A stretch of 64,000 nucleotides of DNA from Haematococcus lacustris (GCA_030144725.1 JASKMD010000008.1:10463529-10527528), one strand, 5' to 3'. Shown: positions 34,160 to 45,502, numbered from the stretch's first letter. The notes: generated from the letters alone by a model not told the origin. Program-made: numbers and translations.

Positions 34160-35187
34160 GGGCAGGGGCCTCACCAATAACTGAGGCCCGGCTCCAGGAG
34201 GTACTAGCGCAAACACTGACACAGACGCTGCAGCAGATAGTCATGCCGCAACTGACCTCCATCAACCAAACCATTGAGACAGTTAAGAGCGAGTTGCAGA
34301 ATGTCCAATACGACGTAGCCAAACTGAGTGTGGGGCACATTGAGCTAGAGGGAGAATCGAGGGAGGTGCGTGCAGAGATGGCCTCAGTGGAGCAGCGCTG
34401 CAGCGTGCAGCTGGCAGCAATGGCCTTCAACATCCAGCTAGCAACAGAGCAGCGCAGCAATGCGGGGGTGGTGGTCTTCTTTGCCCCCCGCCCTGATGAG
34501 GCAGCCATCAAGGCTCTGTGCACCAGCGTCGGCGTCACTGATGCCCGGGTAATGCACTCTAGCCCGACTATCGCTAAGGTCAGTGTCGGCTCCCATGCCT
34601 CAGCCCTCAGCGTTCTGGCTGCTGCCCAGCAGGCCTCACTCCCAGCAGACCTGGGCAAGGGTCCGCTGCAGCGTGTCGTGTGGCCAGCTCGCCGGCAGCT
34701 GCAGGCCGTTGTGGATAAGAGCAGTGTGCGGTCCCCTGTACACGGCATGCGCTTTGAGTGCAACAAGTCACGTACAGCCATCATCACCACCTGGAAGGGG
34801 AAGCAGATTACCTACCCCCTGTTTGTCCACCTCAGCAACCTCAGCAAGCCAGACCTGAAAAGCATGGATGAGTGCAGCATTGAGGCAGCCTGTGAGTATG
34901 CGGCTGCGGACCAGCCTGCAGCCTTCCTCCTACCAAGGTCCCTCGCCACCCGTCAACAGCAGCAGCAGCATCAACAGCAGCAGCAGGGTGCGGCAGCGGC
35001 TGCTGCAGCAATGGAAGAGGACAACCAGCCTGCAGATCCTAACCCGCCCCCCCCCCCTAACCGGGTGCAGCGCAGTGCAGCAGCAGCAGCAGCAGGGGGC
35101 CCTAACCGGGCACCAGCCGGCAAGGCTCCGGGGAAGGCAGCTGCGCCGGGCAGCCGCCCCGCCTCGCCTAACCAGGTGCAGCGCAGT

Positions 35188-35219
<32 letters not shown>

Positions 35220-35310
35220 GGGGCCTAACCAGGCACCAGCCGGCAAGGCTCCGGGGAAGGCAGCTGTGCCGGGCAGCCGCCCCGCCTCGCCTAACCAGGT
35301 GCAGCGCAGT

Positions 35311-35345
<35 letters not shown>

Positions 35346-35763
35346 GGGGCCTAACCAGGCACCAGCCGGCAAGGCTCCGGGGAAGACAGCTGTGCCGGGC
35401 AGCCGCCCCGCCTCGCCTAACCAGGTGCAGCGCAGTGCAGCAGCAGCAGCAGCAGCAGCAGCGGGCCCCAGCCAGACAACAGCCAAGACTGTGGCACCTG
35501 GTCGCCCCACCCTGCCCAACCAGACACAGCGCAATGCAGCAGCAACAGCAGCAGTCCTCGACCATCTGCCCCCCCCCCCGCCCTTCCCCCTGGGGGGTGG
35601 CGGCCACTCGGCCCCAGGCTCCCCAACCAAGAGCCGCCCACTCTCTCCCCCTTTGGGGAATCACCGCACAAGGCATCAAGCGGGGTTAGGTGCGTCTGGG
35701 GAGACTCCTACGGGTAAGCTCAGGGCGGTGGGGGCTCAGGGCGTGGGAGAGGGTCGGGGCTAG
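33859..35763 (+). CDS. LINE ORF1 protein (coiled coil, RRM-like, Gln/Ala repeats)
   Basis: 634 residues from ATG 33859 (MAKPTPLSNSFAVLASF). A poly-Gln tract (34068-34152) is followed by a predicted coiled coil (LTQTLQQIVMPQLTSINQTI and onward to SREVRAEMASVEQR). A compact RRM-like segment then begins GVVVFFAPRPDEAAIKALC, the usual L1 ORF1 RNA-chaperone layout. The C-terminal 250 residues are low-complexity: four imperfect repeats of PNQVQRSAAAA...GPNQAPAGKAPGK, each with its own poly-Ala stretch. L1 ORF1 proteins coat the element's RNA and help target-primed reverse transcription. ORF1 ends at a single TAG (35761-35763); the same frame continues open as ORF2. An upstream GTG at 33754 extends the frame, but no ATG lies there. 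Confidence 0.85.
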
Positions 35764-38700
35764 GGACTCGCCCCCCGGGAGCTCAGGTTAGCGGTCCACA
35801 ATGTCAATGGCCTTAAGCATGACACCACCTCAGTCAAGTTCACAGCTATTAGGAGGCTGGTGGCCGAGCATGATGTCATCGCTCTGTGCGAGACACGCAG
35901 CAATAGGATAGCGGAGTTCATGCAGCATGCGCCCACCCATAGTGCCTTTCACACTACTGTTTCACGTCAGGGGGTGCCGGGTCAGGGGGTGGCCCTTCTG
36001 CTGCGCAAGGAGCTAGCCAGGCACGCCAGGCTATGGCGCACCAGTAGTGCCATGCAGCTGCTTTGGGTCAGGCTGGCAGGGTGTGTGTGTGGGCTTGAGG
36101 GCGATGTGTTGCTGGGTGTGTGCTACATACCCCCCGCTCACAATGTCTCCGAGCACTTCAACCACTTGCTGCTAGAGCTCCAAGAGGCTACATCACACAC
36201 ACCACATGTCCTCCTAATGGGTGACCTGAACTCTCATTTAGGCAAGCTGAGCGAGATAGGTGACCTCCATGGCTGGGCCATGCTGCATCCGGAGCTTTGC
36301 GTGCCTAGGATTGGCCCAGCCAAGTCTAACTTAGCGGGCAGGGAGCTAGTTGACGTGCTATCAGCTACAGGCCTTGTTGCCACCACCGGCAGGGGACATG
36401 GGGACATGGGACAGCGCACCTGCAGAGCTAGCACTCGCACGGAGCACATCATCATGAGTGAATCGGTTTACTCTTTGAGCCACACATCTTCCTTCCCTGA
36501 CGCTTGCCATGAGTTTGACCACTCCCCCATTACCCTATCATTCAAGGCACCAGCACAAGCCACTACACCCGTCCACACCTGCAATGCTGACTGCCACACT
36601 GGCCCACAGTTCCAATGGAAGCCAGATCATGCTGCTCGGTATGTGGGCGCCCTCATTGCCTTAGAAGAGGAGGTCATGGCTGTCAAGCAGGCTGTTGAGC
36701 AAGGCACACACCCTGACTCCATCAACCGCTTTGTGCATGACATCATATCACGGGCTGCGGGCAGTGCGGGGATGCTCAGGCCAAGGCTCTGCCCATTGGC
36801 GCGTGTTGACAAGCACACCACAGTTAAGCCTGCCTGGTTTGACCGGTCATGCAAGGAGGCTAAAGCCGCACTCTGGCAGGCTCTGCGTAGCGGGGAGGCC
36901 TTGCACCTTTACAGGGCTAGAAAGCAGGCCTATAGGAGGCTGGTTGCTAGAGCTAAGTCTGCGTGGTCCAAGCACAGAGCTGCCAAGCTTCTAGACATGC
37001 TCAAGCACAACCCTGGGGATGCACTCAAGATGCTCCGTGTCAAGCACGCACGCCAACAGTCCATGGTTCCCATTGACAAGTGGCATCAGCATCTGCAGGC
37101 CTATTTCACAACAACCACTACGACACACGAAGCACCCGATGTGATCCCTGAGCCAGCCAGGACCAAGCAAGCTGTGCCTGCCCATTTGCAAGCCGTCCCT
37201 CTTGGGAGAGGCAGACTTCACTCTGTCCCTGCCCCTATCACAACACATCCGCCTGCCTATGAGCTGCCCCATCTTGACAACATCACATCCATTGTACAAG
37301 CACAACTACGTGAGCTCAACAATGACACAGCACCTGGCCTGGATGGGCTCCCAGCCCCCTTCATCAAGCACGCCCGCACAGTTGAGGAGGGTGTTACCAC
37401 ATACTTGTTGCTCCCTCTGCTTGCCACATGGTTTCACAGCATGATGCGCACGGGGATCATCCCAGCGGCTTGGAAGGTAGCTAGAATCAGCCCCCTCTTC
37501 AAGGACACAGACCCCACAGACCCCAACAAGTACAGAATGCTTGCTGTGAGTAGTGTGCTGTACCGCCTGTATGCTAACGTCTTGCGGCACGTGCTGACTG
37601 CCTGGTGCATGACACACAAAGTGCTGCCAGCTGAGCAGTTTGGGTTCATCCCGGGACGCAGCACCATGCAACCCATGTTCATTCTGCGCCATCTTGTCCA
37701 TGCTCAAAAGGCTAGCGCAGATGCCAAGCACCGCAAGCTTTTCACTGCCTTCATTGACTTCAAACAGGCCTATGATCACATACCTCGACAACAATTGTGG
37801 GAACACTTGCGGGTTGGGGTCAAGCTGCCACAGCCCTTGCTTGCCTGCCTGGAGGGTCTGTATAGGGATGATAGCTATGTGCTGATAGATGGCCCCCACC
37901 GCACCCCCCCAGTGACTCCGGACCAAGGTGTCAAGCAAGGCTGCCCCATCAGCCCACTCTTGTTTGCTCTCTATGTTCACGACATTAGTAAGGAGTTCCT
38001 GGGTCCTGTTGATGCTGTGAGAGTGCAAGGCACACCTGTCACCCACTTCATGTATGCTGATGACCTGACCCTGGTGAGCACCTCGTCCCACGGGCTGCAG
38101 CGGCTGGTCTGCCAGCTGCAAGGCTTTGCAGACAGGAAACACCTTACAGTCAATGTGGGCAAGTCAAAAGTGATGGTCTTCAATGGCAACTCACAGACTG
38201 CAGCACCTAGCATTGGGTACAAGCATGAGATCCTGCCTGTGGTGAGAGAGTTCAAGTATTTAGGCATGCACTTCAACCCCAGCGCCACCCCTGCTTTTGC
38301 TGCCACTCATATGAGGGCTGGCATGTTCCTCGCCATGCGCCAGGCGTGCAAGCGTGCCAGAGAGTATGGGGTCCTGCATGATCCATATGCCCTGTGTCAC
38401 CTCATTAGAGCGTTTGTGCTCCCCTTAGGGCTGTATGGCAGCCAGGTATGGGGCACTGCTTTCCTTGGGCATGGTGTGCAACTCTCCAACCCAGTGCAAA
38501 CACGCATGCTCAGCTTTCTCAGGTTTGCTGCCAGGGTACGTAGCTCAGTGTCAGGCCTGATGGTGCTGCATGAGTTGGGGCAGCTGCCCCTCCAACTTTA
38601 CTGGCTAAGGGCTGCATGCAAGTTCTGGAACACTGCCAAACTTTCCCACAGTGACCTGCTGATGAGGGTCATCAAGGCAGATGTGGAGTTAGGCAGGAGC

Positions 38701-39306
38701 TGTCAGGCTAGTTGGAGTGCTCAGTTCCAGCTTGCCGCCAGAGAGCTGATGGGGGGTGAGTTCACCTTGAGCCCGGACATGGTCCTAGGCACCAAGGCTA
38801 TGGAAGTCAAGTGGCTCGAGAGGTGGGGGAGGCGTTGGGTTGGGTTTGAGGGAGACCCTAGACTGCCTGAGACGGTGCATCGGGAGAGATGTTCGTATGC
38901 TGCATGGTTTAAGCATGGGGACGGCATTGGCATCAATCACATGGCACCACACCTGCTTAATAGACAGCTATCTACAGAAGTCCGCACGAGCTTGACTAGG
39001 TTCAGGCTAGGCAACAGCGGTCTGGGGGTGGAGAAGGCTCGGTTTGAGGGGGTAACTTTCATTGATCGCACATGCACCAGATGCACAGAGGGGGTAGTGG
39101 ATGACGCCATGCATTTCATCTTTGAGTGCACTGCCACGAGTTCCATCAGGGAGCAGCCGGAGTTTGCCTTGACTTTACAGAACAACAATGAGAACTTGCA
39201 TGACTTCATGTTGAGCCCATGTGCACCTTTGTTTGTGCACCTTGCTATGAAGTGCGTTTCAGAAAGTCCCGAACCCCTTGAGGGGGAGGGCGGCCTAGCA
39301 GCCTAA
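35764..39306 (+). CDS. LINE ORF2: endonuclease and reverse transcriptase
   Basis: About 1,180 residues if read from just after the ORF1 stop. The apurinic-like EEP endonuclease is at the N-terminus (VHNVNGL near residue 15, ALCET near 42, MGDLNSHLG near 154, DHSPI near 253). Reverse transcriptase motifs are APGLDGLP (about 523), FIPGRS, AFIDFKQAYD (about 664), KQGCPISPLLF and FMYADDLTLV with catalytic YADD (about 765), followed by KYLGM. The C-terminus has a C-x2-C-x9-H-x4-C knuckle (CTRC ... H ... C). These make a nick and prime cDNA synthesis at the target site. The first ATG in frame falls inside the endonuclease fold (after SNRIAEF), so independent initiation would lose its first strand. 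Translation by readthrough or coupling from ORF1 is more likely. All catalytic residues looked for are present. Confidence 0.93.
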   Translation, partial: GLAPRELRLAVHNVNGLKHDTTSVKFTAIRRLVAEHDVIALCETRSNRIAEFMQHAPTHSAFHTTVSRQGVPGQGVALLLRKELARHARLWRTSSAMQLLWVRLAGCVCGLEGDVLLGVCYIPPAHNVSEHFNHLLLELQEATSHTPHVLLMGDLNSHLGKLSEIGDLHGWAMLHPELCVPRIGPAKSNLAGRELVDVLSATGLVATTGRGHGDMGQRTCRASTRTEHIIMSESVYSLSHTSSFPDACHEFDHSPITLSFKAPAQATTPVHTCNADCHTGPQFQWKPDHAARYVGALIALEEEVMAVKQAVEQGTHPDSINRFVHDIISRAAGSAGMLRPRLCPLARVDKHTTVKPAWFDRSCKEAKAALWQALRSGEALHLYRARKQAYRRLVARAKSAWSKHRAAKLLDMLKHNPGDALKMLRVKHARQQSMVPIDKWHQHLQAYFTTTTTTHEAPDVIPEPARTKQAVPAHLQAVPLGRGRLHSVPAPITTHPPAYELPHLDNITSIVQAQLRELNNDTAPGLDGLPAPFIKHARTVEEGVTTYLLLPLLATWFHSMMRTGIIPAAWKVARISPLFKDTDPTDPNKYRMLAVSSVLYRLYANVLRHVLTAWCMTHKVLPAEQFGFIPGRSTMQPMFILRHLVHAQKASADAKHRKLFTAFIDFKQAYDHIPRQQLWEHLRVGVKLPQPLLACLEGLYRDDSYVLIDGPHRTPPVTPDQGVKQGCPISPLLFALYVHDISKEFLGPVDAVRVQGTPVTHFMYADDLTLVSTSSHGLQRLVCQLQGFADRKHLTVNVGKSKVMVFNGNSQTAAPSIGYKHEILPVVREFKYLGMHFNPSATPAFAATHMRAGMFLAMRQACKRAREYGVLHDPYALCHLIRAFVLPLGLYGSQVWGTAFLGHGVQLSNPVQTRMLSFLRFAARVRSSVSGLMVLHELGQLPLQLYWLRAACKFWNTAKLSHSDLLMRVIKADVELGRSCQASWSAQFQLAARELMGGEFTLSPDMVLGTKAMEVKWLERWGRRWVGFEGDPRLPETVHRERCSYAAWFKHGDGIGINHMAPHLLNRQLSTEVRTSLTRFRLGNSGLGVEKARFEGVTFIDRTCTRCTEGVVDDAMHFIFECTATSSIREQPEFALTLQNNNENLHDFMLSPCAPLFVHLAMKCVSESPEPLEGEGGLAA

Positions 39307-40242
39307 CGGCTGACGGCTTAAGCGGTGTAAGCCATCTAGCTAGCTTAGTAGGGCTGGTATTAGCGAGCAGCTATTACGCTCAGCGGGTCAGCGGCATGAA
39401 CGGGCTCAATTTATCACATGCCAAACCTGGGCCTTCTACTGTTCAATTAACTTTCCAAACAGAACGTCAGATGATGGACTGCCAACTTTGGTTGGTTCCT
39501 GTGTAAAGTCGAAACATGTCTAGAGTCCGGAAATTGGATCCTCGAGCGGAATCGCAATCGGTGCATCTTAAAAAACTTATAGAACTCTGATCTGACAACT
39601 TAAGCAATCCGGTTTAGACGGATTCGCGCCGCGCTGAGTATAGCAAGGAAGGGTAAAGACCAGCCATGTTTCAGTCCTGTGACAATGGTGTTGCAAGCAA
39701 GCATCCAGCATGGCATCAAATGCATGCCGTCTGCTGCTGCTGCTCTCATAAGCAGTAACAATGAATGGTGATCGCATGATGATGCATGGATAGCTATGGC
39801 TATTTCGTGTCCTGCAGTTGCTGGAGCCATGGCTTCTGCTGCCCCGCTCGCTGCAAAGTAGTAAGTGCAACCCCTGTCCAAGTGCTTGATGACAGTGCAA
39901 GCGAGGCTGGTGGTGTATGGCTAAGCAGTCCTGCACTGACGCAAATGTGCAGTTGGCAATGCTGGCTGCCGTCATGCTGCAGTCACATTCCCTGGGTCAT
40001 GCAACACCTCTCCGAGCCAACAGCAGCTCCCTCCCTCCCTCCCTGTGCTCCTACCCCTGCTGCTGCTCATGCGGCGGCCCCTACCGCCCTCAAGGTCTAG
40101 CTGGAAGAACGAGGCGCAGCTCCCTCCCGCAAGCAAGGGTCACAGTTGTGCGTATATTCCTGCTGCAGCCTGGCCACTGCACCCACAGCCGCTCCACCAG
40201 TGAAGGGGTCCACACCCATGGCTCCACTAAGCGCAGCACCCC
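39307..40242. other. LINE 3' region and intergenic sequence, no gene seen
   Basis: Begins with the LINE 3' untranslated sequence (GGCTGACGGCTTAAGCGGTG). It contains TATTAGCGAGCAGCTATTACGC near 39358, reminiscent of the palindromes in the element at 28.9 kb. It ends at the 3' side of the minus-strand secreted protein gene. No coding chain is supported. Confidence 0.45.
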
Positions 40243-41146
40243 TCACAGCTTGCCTGTGGAAACCGCGGATGCCTTGGCCACGGCATTGCTGCTAGCTCCT
40301 CCAACGGAATTGGCCTGGGAACTGGCTGCAGCGCTGCTGATAGGGGCTGGCTGGGGCTGGGGCAGCACTGGAAGAGCAGTGGGTGATGGTGGGACTGGCA
40401 CTGGGGCTGGAGATGGGGGAGAGGCTGGTGCTGGGGACGGTGCGGCTGCTGCTGATGCCTGCCTGCACACCTGCAACCTCGATTCTGTCATCTTGCCGAC
40501 ACAATCGACTGCATGTCCCACAACAGTTCAAAGAACATAAGCGTTCACATGGCTTAGGAACATGCACAGGTGTTTTCATTCAGGTCACACAAGTCACAGA
40601 GAAACACATTGAGGGCCATGCAGCAAGCCGCTCAGCAAATGGGTTGGCGCACTCAGCATGCCTGAGCACCTGCCAGGGGGCGCAAGCAAGTGCAGCGACC
40701 AGGGTGGGAGCAGCTCGGTTGCGCGTGCCGCAGCGCAACAGCAAGTGGCTGGCTCGATGTTTTTAATGGCCTTATGCCTATCCAAACCCGTCCACGGAGC
40801 AGCCCCACACCACCGCCCCATCCTCTGGCCCACCCCTGGTGCCACTGCTCACTTGCAAACTTGCATGGGACCTTGTAAGCTGTCGTTGCTGCATGAGGGT
40901 GGGAACAGCACCACAGGATCAGAGGGGCACAGGCCAGGCAGCAGCAGCGCATGTTCAGCGGGGCAGGACCAGAACCGTGTGCGGGAAGTCATACGGACGT
41001 GCAATATTGGCATTGGCCTCACCGCAGGAGACAATGCCGAGGGTTGGTAAGACGGACTAGCCCTCACCCGTGCTGTAAAGGCGGCGCCGCACCGTACTTT
41101 CCCAATCATCGTTGGAGTACAGACAAGTGCATATCTGCACGCAACC

Positions 41147-41178
<32 letters not shown>

Positions 41179-42169
41179 AACAGAGGGAACTAGCTGGATG
41201 GGGCAAGGTGTAGGGTATGAGGTGGGGTTAGGTTAGAGCCACACCGCTCCCCGAAGCTTTGCATGCAAGACAAGGCCATGCTCCTGAGACCTACATCATG
41301 GCCAGTGCGGCGACCTCCCCACCGCACCTGGGCATTATACTGGCACACTGCAAAGCAGCAGGCAGCAGAGGGTGAGACCCTGTTGAAGGCGTTGTACACG
41401 TTGCCTGTGCTGTACTCTTTATCAAACAGCGGGCTCCAAGTATTCAAAAGGGTTGGGTCGTCCAGCAGTGGACTGGTCTGCGTCAAGGGACACGACACGG
41501 CCACTAGCCAGGCATACAACAGGAAGGAAGCAGCAGCAGCAGCAGGGGAGACAGTGGCAGCAGCAGCAGCAGCATTCCTATGAAGTGAAGATGACACAGC
41601 ATGCAGCAATGCAGCATGGGCCAGGCATGCAGGCTTCTCAATGACGCGTCTGATGCTTACCAGGGAAATGCCCTTAGGCAAGCCCAGGCTGCCTAGGGCC
41701 ATGTCGATCTCTGCCCTGCAGTTAGTGTCGACGACGGCGGCATACTGGGGGCACTTGTCCTCCCACTCGTTGCCGGCAGCCCATCCTGTGTGACAACAGC
41801 AGATGCAGCAACCACCAGGCTGTCATCAGTGCTACGGGGATAGTGCGGGGCACACAGTTGCGATGGCCTGGTCTCATGGCGGTATGGCGAGAGGCTCATC
41901 AAAGGGGGCCGGGACGAAAGCGCGCCGGTTGTCGCAGACTCAGCATCGCATCTGACCCAAGCACGCAGTTGCATTGCATCCGCCTGTACCCTAGGCGGAC
42001 CGTGCTGGGCAGGGAGCGTTCAAACAGCTTGACAGCGAGGTTTCGTACGACTGGCGAGATTAGGGCTCGGCAACCCTAGCTATGCTCGATACCAGAAGGT
42101 GCTCTACGACAGCTTACCGGCTGCTGCGAAGAGGAGCACGCTGACAAGAAGGGGGAGCGAGCTACGCAT
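40243..42169 (-). CDS. Secreted multi-cysteine protein with Pro/Ala tail, LTP-like cysteine pattern
   Basis: Five minus exons in perfect phase: 42118-42169, 41661-41785, 41328-41477, 41068-41134 and 40243-40508; 219 residues. It starts with a signal peptide (MRSSLPLLVSVLLFAAAG). The mature part has cysteines spaced C...C...CC..C...CxC...C...C (DKCPQY, TNCRAE, SAACCFAVC, ICTCLYS, DCVGK, QVCRQ). This recalls the eight-cysteine motif of plant non-specific lipid-transfer and hybrid proline-rich proteins, with one extra Cys. A Pro/Ala/Ser-rich tail of about 70 residues follows, ending STGKL. No clear GPI hydrophobic tail is seen. The structure suggests an extracellular or wall-associated protein. 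Homology to true LTPs is unproven; cysteine spacing alone can converge. Confidence 0.6.
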
Positions 42170-42862
42170 TGCGATGTCGCGATGCAGCGGAATGTCGTAC
42201 GACGGAGTCCCCTATGCTACGGGCCACGTCCCAGCTCCAGCGGTCACTGCCGGGAAGCGTGTGACCCGGCGGCCATCAACCCGCCACTCGCAGATCCCTC
42301 GACGAAACCAAATGCATGTTTAGGTAGGCGGGAGGAAGCTCTGGGCTGTGGGGTCGCTCACAAGACGGTGGTGATTGGTGCAAAACGTGGACCAGGAGGC
42401 TAGATGCATATGGGATGCGGTGGCAGAGGCAGGGGGCAGGCACATTGATTGGGCTGAGCAGCCTCTGCCAGCCTCTGTGAGCCGTCCTCGTACTCACAGA
42501 AACCCCCCTCAAGAAGTGCATGCTCGACATGTGCCCTGCATGGTACCTGACCTGTACATGTGTTATCAGTAAAATGGTTTAGGCGTATAGGTTAGAGGTC
42601 TAGGTGAGTACCACAGGACTGCCCAGGTGCCATACCACTGCATCCTATGAAGACTGCATGAACTTACATGCTGTTCGCTGCTTGCATGACTAGTGCCCAA
42701 GCATGGCCAACAATAAGGCGTCTGTTGTGGCACTTCTTAACCTGCCCAGCAACTGATCCGGGACTGGCTCTCATGGCATCATGAAGCATGCATATATACA
42801 ATTTGAGTTGTTGGGCTCGTTTGGGGAATACACATGGGGTGTAGTGGCAACACAAGTACATA
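42170..42862. other. Intergenic, no gene seen
   Basis: 5' side of the secreted protein gene and 3' side of the LYR gene, both on the minus strand. A third exon of the LYR gene could lie here, but I could not find one with the right phase and motif. Confidence 0.4.
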
Positions 42863-43747
42863 TCACCAGGGTAATGGGCAGTTGGTGAGCAGTTGAGCTG
42901 GATTGACCACGTACCTTGGCTTGCCTTTGAATCTAGGCTTAGAGACTGGCAGGACAGATGCCTCCTCTTCTCTCACACGGCCTTCACTTCCTGCTGCTAT
43001 TGCTGGCCCTTGCTCCGGGCCTGGTGCAGATGATGTTGAAAGCAACAATGTGACGAGCGACAAACTGCTGGAGGTCTAATAAGCTCCTTGCTGCCATGCT
43101 TGCTGCTGCCAGGATTTGTTGGCTAGGTGCGCGGACCTACTCCAACTAGTGCATGCTTCCGCTGTCTTGTGGTAGCATGCATGCCTGTAGGCCATGCACT
43201 CCTCACGCTTTCATCGTGCCAGTAGTAGCAAGGAGTTGCCCATGGCTGCTGACGCCACAGGCTCAAAATAACATGTTCTTTGGCTTGTCTGCTCCATACA
43301 AGCGTTTGAAGTGGCTGGCATTCCTCTGCAATGCCTCCCCTTTAGACAGCACTTCCGCTCCCACAACCCTGCATACCCGGTGCCCAGCCAGTGAGCAGCA
43401 ACGGCAAGCACGGCACAAGTGGTTCAAGGTGCCCCTCACCTGTCCCCTCTGCCCTCCCCCTGGCCCTCCACGAGCTCGCCGTTGCGCAGCACGTAAGTCT
43501 TGGGCGCTGCTGTGGCATCGTCGTGCCGGCGAGGCGTGATGACACGCAAGTAACCAATCTTGGCGACTAACTCTTTGGAATGTTGGAAGATGAGCTCTGG
43601 GTTGCTTTCTCGCTGCCTTGCTCTCAGCGTTAGGCGAGCTTCTAACAGCGCGCTGGAGCGCTTGGTCGGATCCGGGAGCAATGCCAAGAGACGGAGCAGT
43701 GTGCGATAGTTAGACAACACGGCGCTCTGGTGGCCCTGCAGGAGCAT
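42863..43747 (-). CDS. LYR-motif (complex1_LYR-like) mitochondrial assembly-type protein
   Basis: Exon 1 is 43440-43747, starting MLLQGHQSAVLSNYRTLLRL. The LYR-like NYRTLLRL, followed by LPDPTKRSSALLEARLTLR, matches the first helices of the LYR family. These small basic proteins serve Fe-S cluster transfer or respiratory complex assembly in mitochondria. The end of exon 1 reads AKIGYLRVITPR then TYVLRNGELVEG. Exon 2 (42915-43067) joins in phase and is Ser/Pro-rich, ending KPRFKGKPR. If no further splice occurs, the frame stops at 42863 for a protein of about 171 residues; a third exon is possible because GTACGT at the exon end is a good donor. The start lies 170 bp from the divergent Fanzor-derived gene. 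The exact LYR subfamily is not recognised. Confidence 0.68.
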
Positions 43748-43917
43748 GCCTGGGAGCTATAGTGTCAGTGCGCAGGCAGGGTGCCGCATTTGTGCCGCAG
43801 GTGCAGGTCAGTTACATGGATCTGACCATGGGTTTAGTGAGTTTGACTGTGTAGCGAGTGTGTGTGACAAACCCGAAAATCCTTAGTATATGTTGCTGCC
43901 TCGCGTTGCTATTGTTT

Positions 43918-44573
43918 ATGGCGAGGAAGAAGAGACGAACCGGTGTGGGTGGGCCTAGAGCAGTGCCGGAGGACCCCGACTTCAACCGCGACGAGGCAGC
44001 CCAACCTGACTTGACCGAGGCAGAGCGCAAAAGGAAGGCTGCAGGAGAGGCAAGCGCTGCCCGCCTGAGTCCTTCAGGTGAGGGGGTAAAGGATAGGAAG
44101 TTGTTTGCAGTGTTGGGAGGTGGTGGAGTCAAGGTGACTAGGTAGGGTCAAGATGAGACATCTTACAAATGTGCATTGCCCCATGTGTCCATGCAGGTGG
44201 CTGCGGCCAGTGTACAGCAAGGCGAAGCGATCCCAAGTCCGGGGCCTGATGTGCTTAACAAGCATCAACAACATCACCAGGTAAGCATTGACCCAACCCT
44301 ACAAATGTGCATGACATGAGCATATCTCACATGACATGACACATGATTTGACTTCATGCATCTCCCACACCCATGTGCAGGTTCTACGACCGGGACGTGT
44401 CAGCCGCGCTGAACATCCGCCGCTGTGCAGTCGGCCCAGGGCCACGTCCCACTGAGCTGTGCTACTGGACTAACCGCCCAACCATGCCAAAGCCAGGCCA
44501 GCCAGGCCAGGATTGGGTGGAGATACCCGACAAGCCCCTGTTGCGCAAGTGGCAGCGCCAGTTGCAGCAATAG
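43918..44573 (+). CDS. Fanzor-derived gene, second subfamily, with basic N-terminus
   Basis: Exons recognised are 43918-44077 (MARKKRRTGVGGPRAVPED..., strongly basic start, then acidic/charged), 44197-44280 (WLRPVYSKAKRSQVRGLMC) and 44381-44573. The last opens with FYDRDVSAALNIRRC, the RuvC-III motif of Fanzor/TnpB, and runs on through KPGQPGQDWVEIPDKPLLRK to TAG. Introns 44281-44380 and 44078-44196 have good GT-AG ends. The first junction is off by one phase, so either an exon is missing from my model or the gene is frameshifted. RuvC-I and the catalytic glutamate region are absent. It is thus a C-terminal Fanzor remnant, possibly joined to host sequence carrying a nuclear-localisation-like KKRR. 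Activity as a nuclease is not expected. Confidence 0.55.
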
Positions 44574-45502
44574 CCAGCTACAGCTCATTAGGCACACTGT
44601 CAGTAGCCTTTACAATGATGCGCTCGCAGCCTGTGTTTGATTACAACTCATGCTTTATTTTGGTGTAGCATGAGGGCTGTAGGGTTCAGGAGTTGCATGG
44701 ATCCACAATATGTCAACATAGCTAATTCAACATGGAACAAGATGTCGCCTGTGGGTTATCTCACACAGCTACAGTTTAACTGGAGTGTCCTATCGTCCTA
44801 CACCTTACATTCTACACCCTACATTCTACACAATATGTTCTACAGGTGCATAGGTCCACAAGACCAGGTAACAGGAACTATCTGTACCCAACTGGGCCTG
44901 CAATCAACCCTCGGGGGGGAGGAGCCCCGTGAATAGGACCCGAGAACAGTAGGCATGCATGACGTGGGGGCCGGGCACACACGATGCTCTTTCGCTTCCT
45001 TGGTGTAATTGCGCCTTTAGGTGCTATGCTTTGATAAGTCTGCAACTACTCCAAGCAATTTGGGGTTTTTACGGCTTGCAAGCATCAGTCTGGTATGGCT
45101 GCTTGTGCCATCAGCAACTTGGGCGTCAAAATGGCCCGCTCCATGGCAGCATGCACATAGGTGCTATCCATGCACATACCCCCGCTGGCCTGGCAGGCAT
45201 GGTCATGTTCATCAGTTGATACTCGCGCTACTGGCTCCAAGTGCTAGTGAATGGCTCAAGACATATACCACAACAGTAAGAGGCCCCACACAGCCCTGGG
45301 TCTGCGAGTATTTGTACTCCCAGTGCCAGCCTGCTAGGGCACAGTGCCAGCCTGCTAGGTGGCTGACAGCTGGGGTTGACTGGATTGGCTTGGCCCTGTT
45401 CCCTTTTCCTTGCACTTGTGTATTTTCACACAACCGTGTATTTTTCACGGGAAACCCAAGTTGCTAGAAGACGCCACCGCCCGTCGCACTGCGCATCGCG
45501 TG
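44574..45502. other. Intergenic, no gene seen
   Basis: 3' flank of one Fanzor-derived gene and 5' flank of the next. It contains a short tandem TACATTCTACAC-type repeat (44805-44835) and a direct repeat of GCACAGTGCCAGCCTGCTAGG-like units (45320-45360). No coding chain or terminal repeat is recognised. Confidence 0.45.

Larger units (their letters stand above)
33479..39420 (+). mobile_element. L1-like non-LTR retrotransposon (LINE)
   Basis: A nearly complete LINE with a 5' region of about 380 bp, ORF1 (33859-35763), ORF2 (35764-39306) and a short 3' region whose end I cannot fix. Domain order (coiled-coil/RRM-like ORF1; EEP endonuclease, reverse transcriptase and C-terminal zinc knuckle in ORF2) is that of L1-clade elements known from green algae and plants. 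Apart from the amber codon between the ORFs the frames are intact, so this is a young insertion. Its 5' end abuts the repeat block ending at 33478. No poly-A tail or target duplication is evident. Confidence 0.93.

Noticed and set aside
995..35763. Reassigned TAG (TAG read as Gln) genome-wide
   Set aside because: The FBXO21-like gene and Fanzor C end naturally at TAG, and most host genes use TGA as stop, so a standard code with decayed or readthrough mobile genes is simpler.
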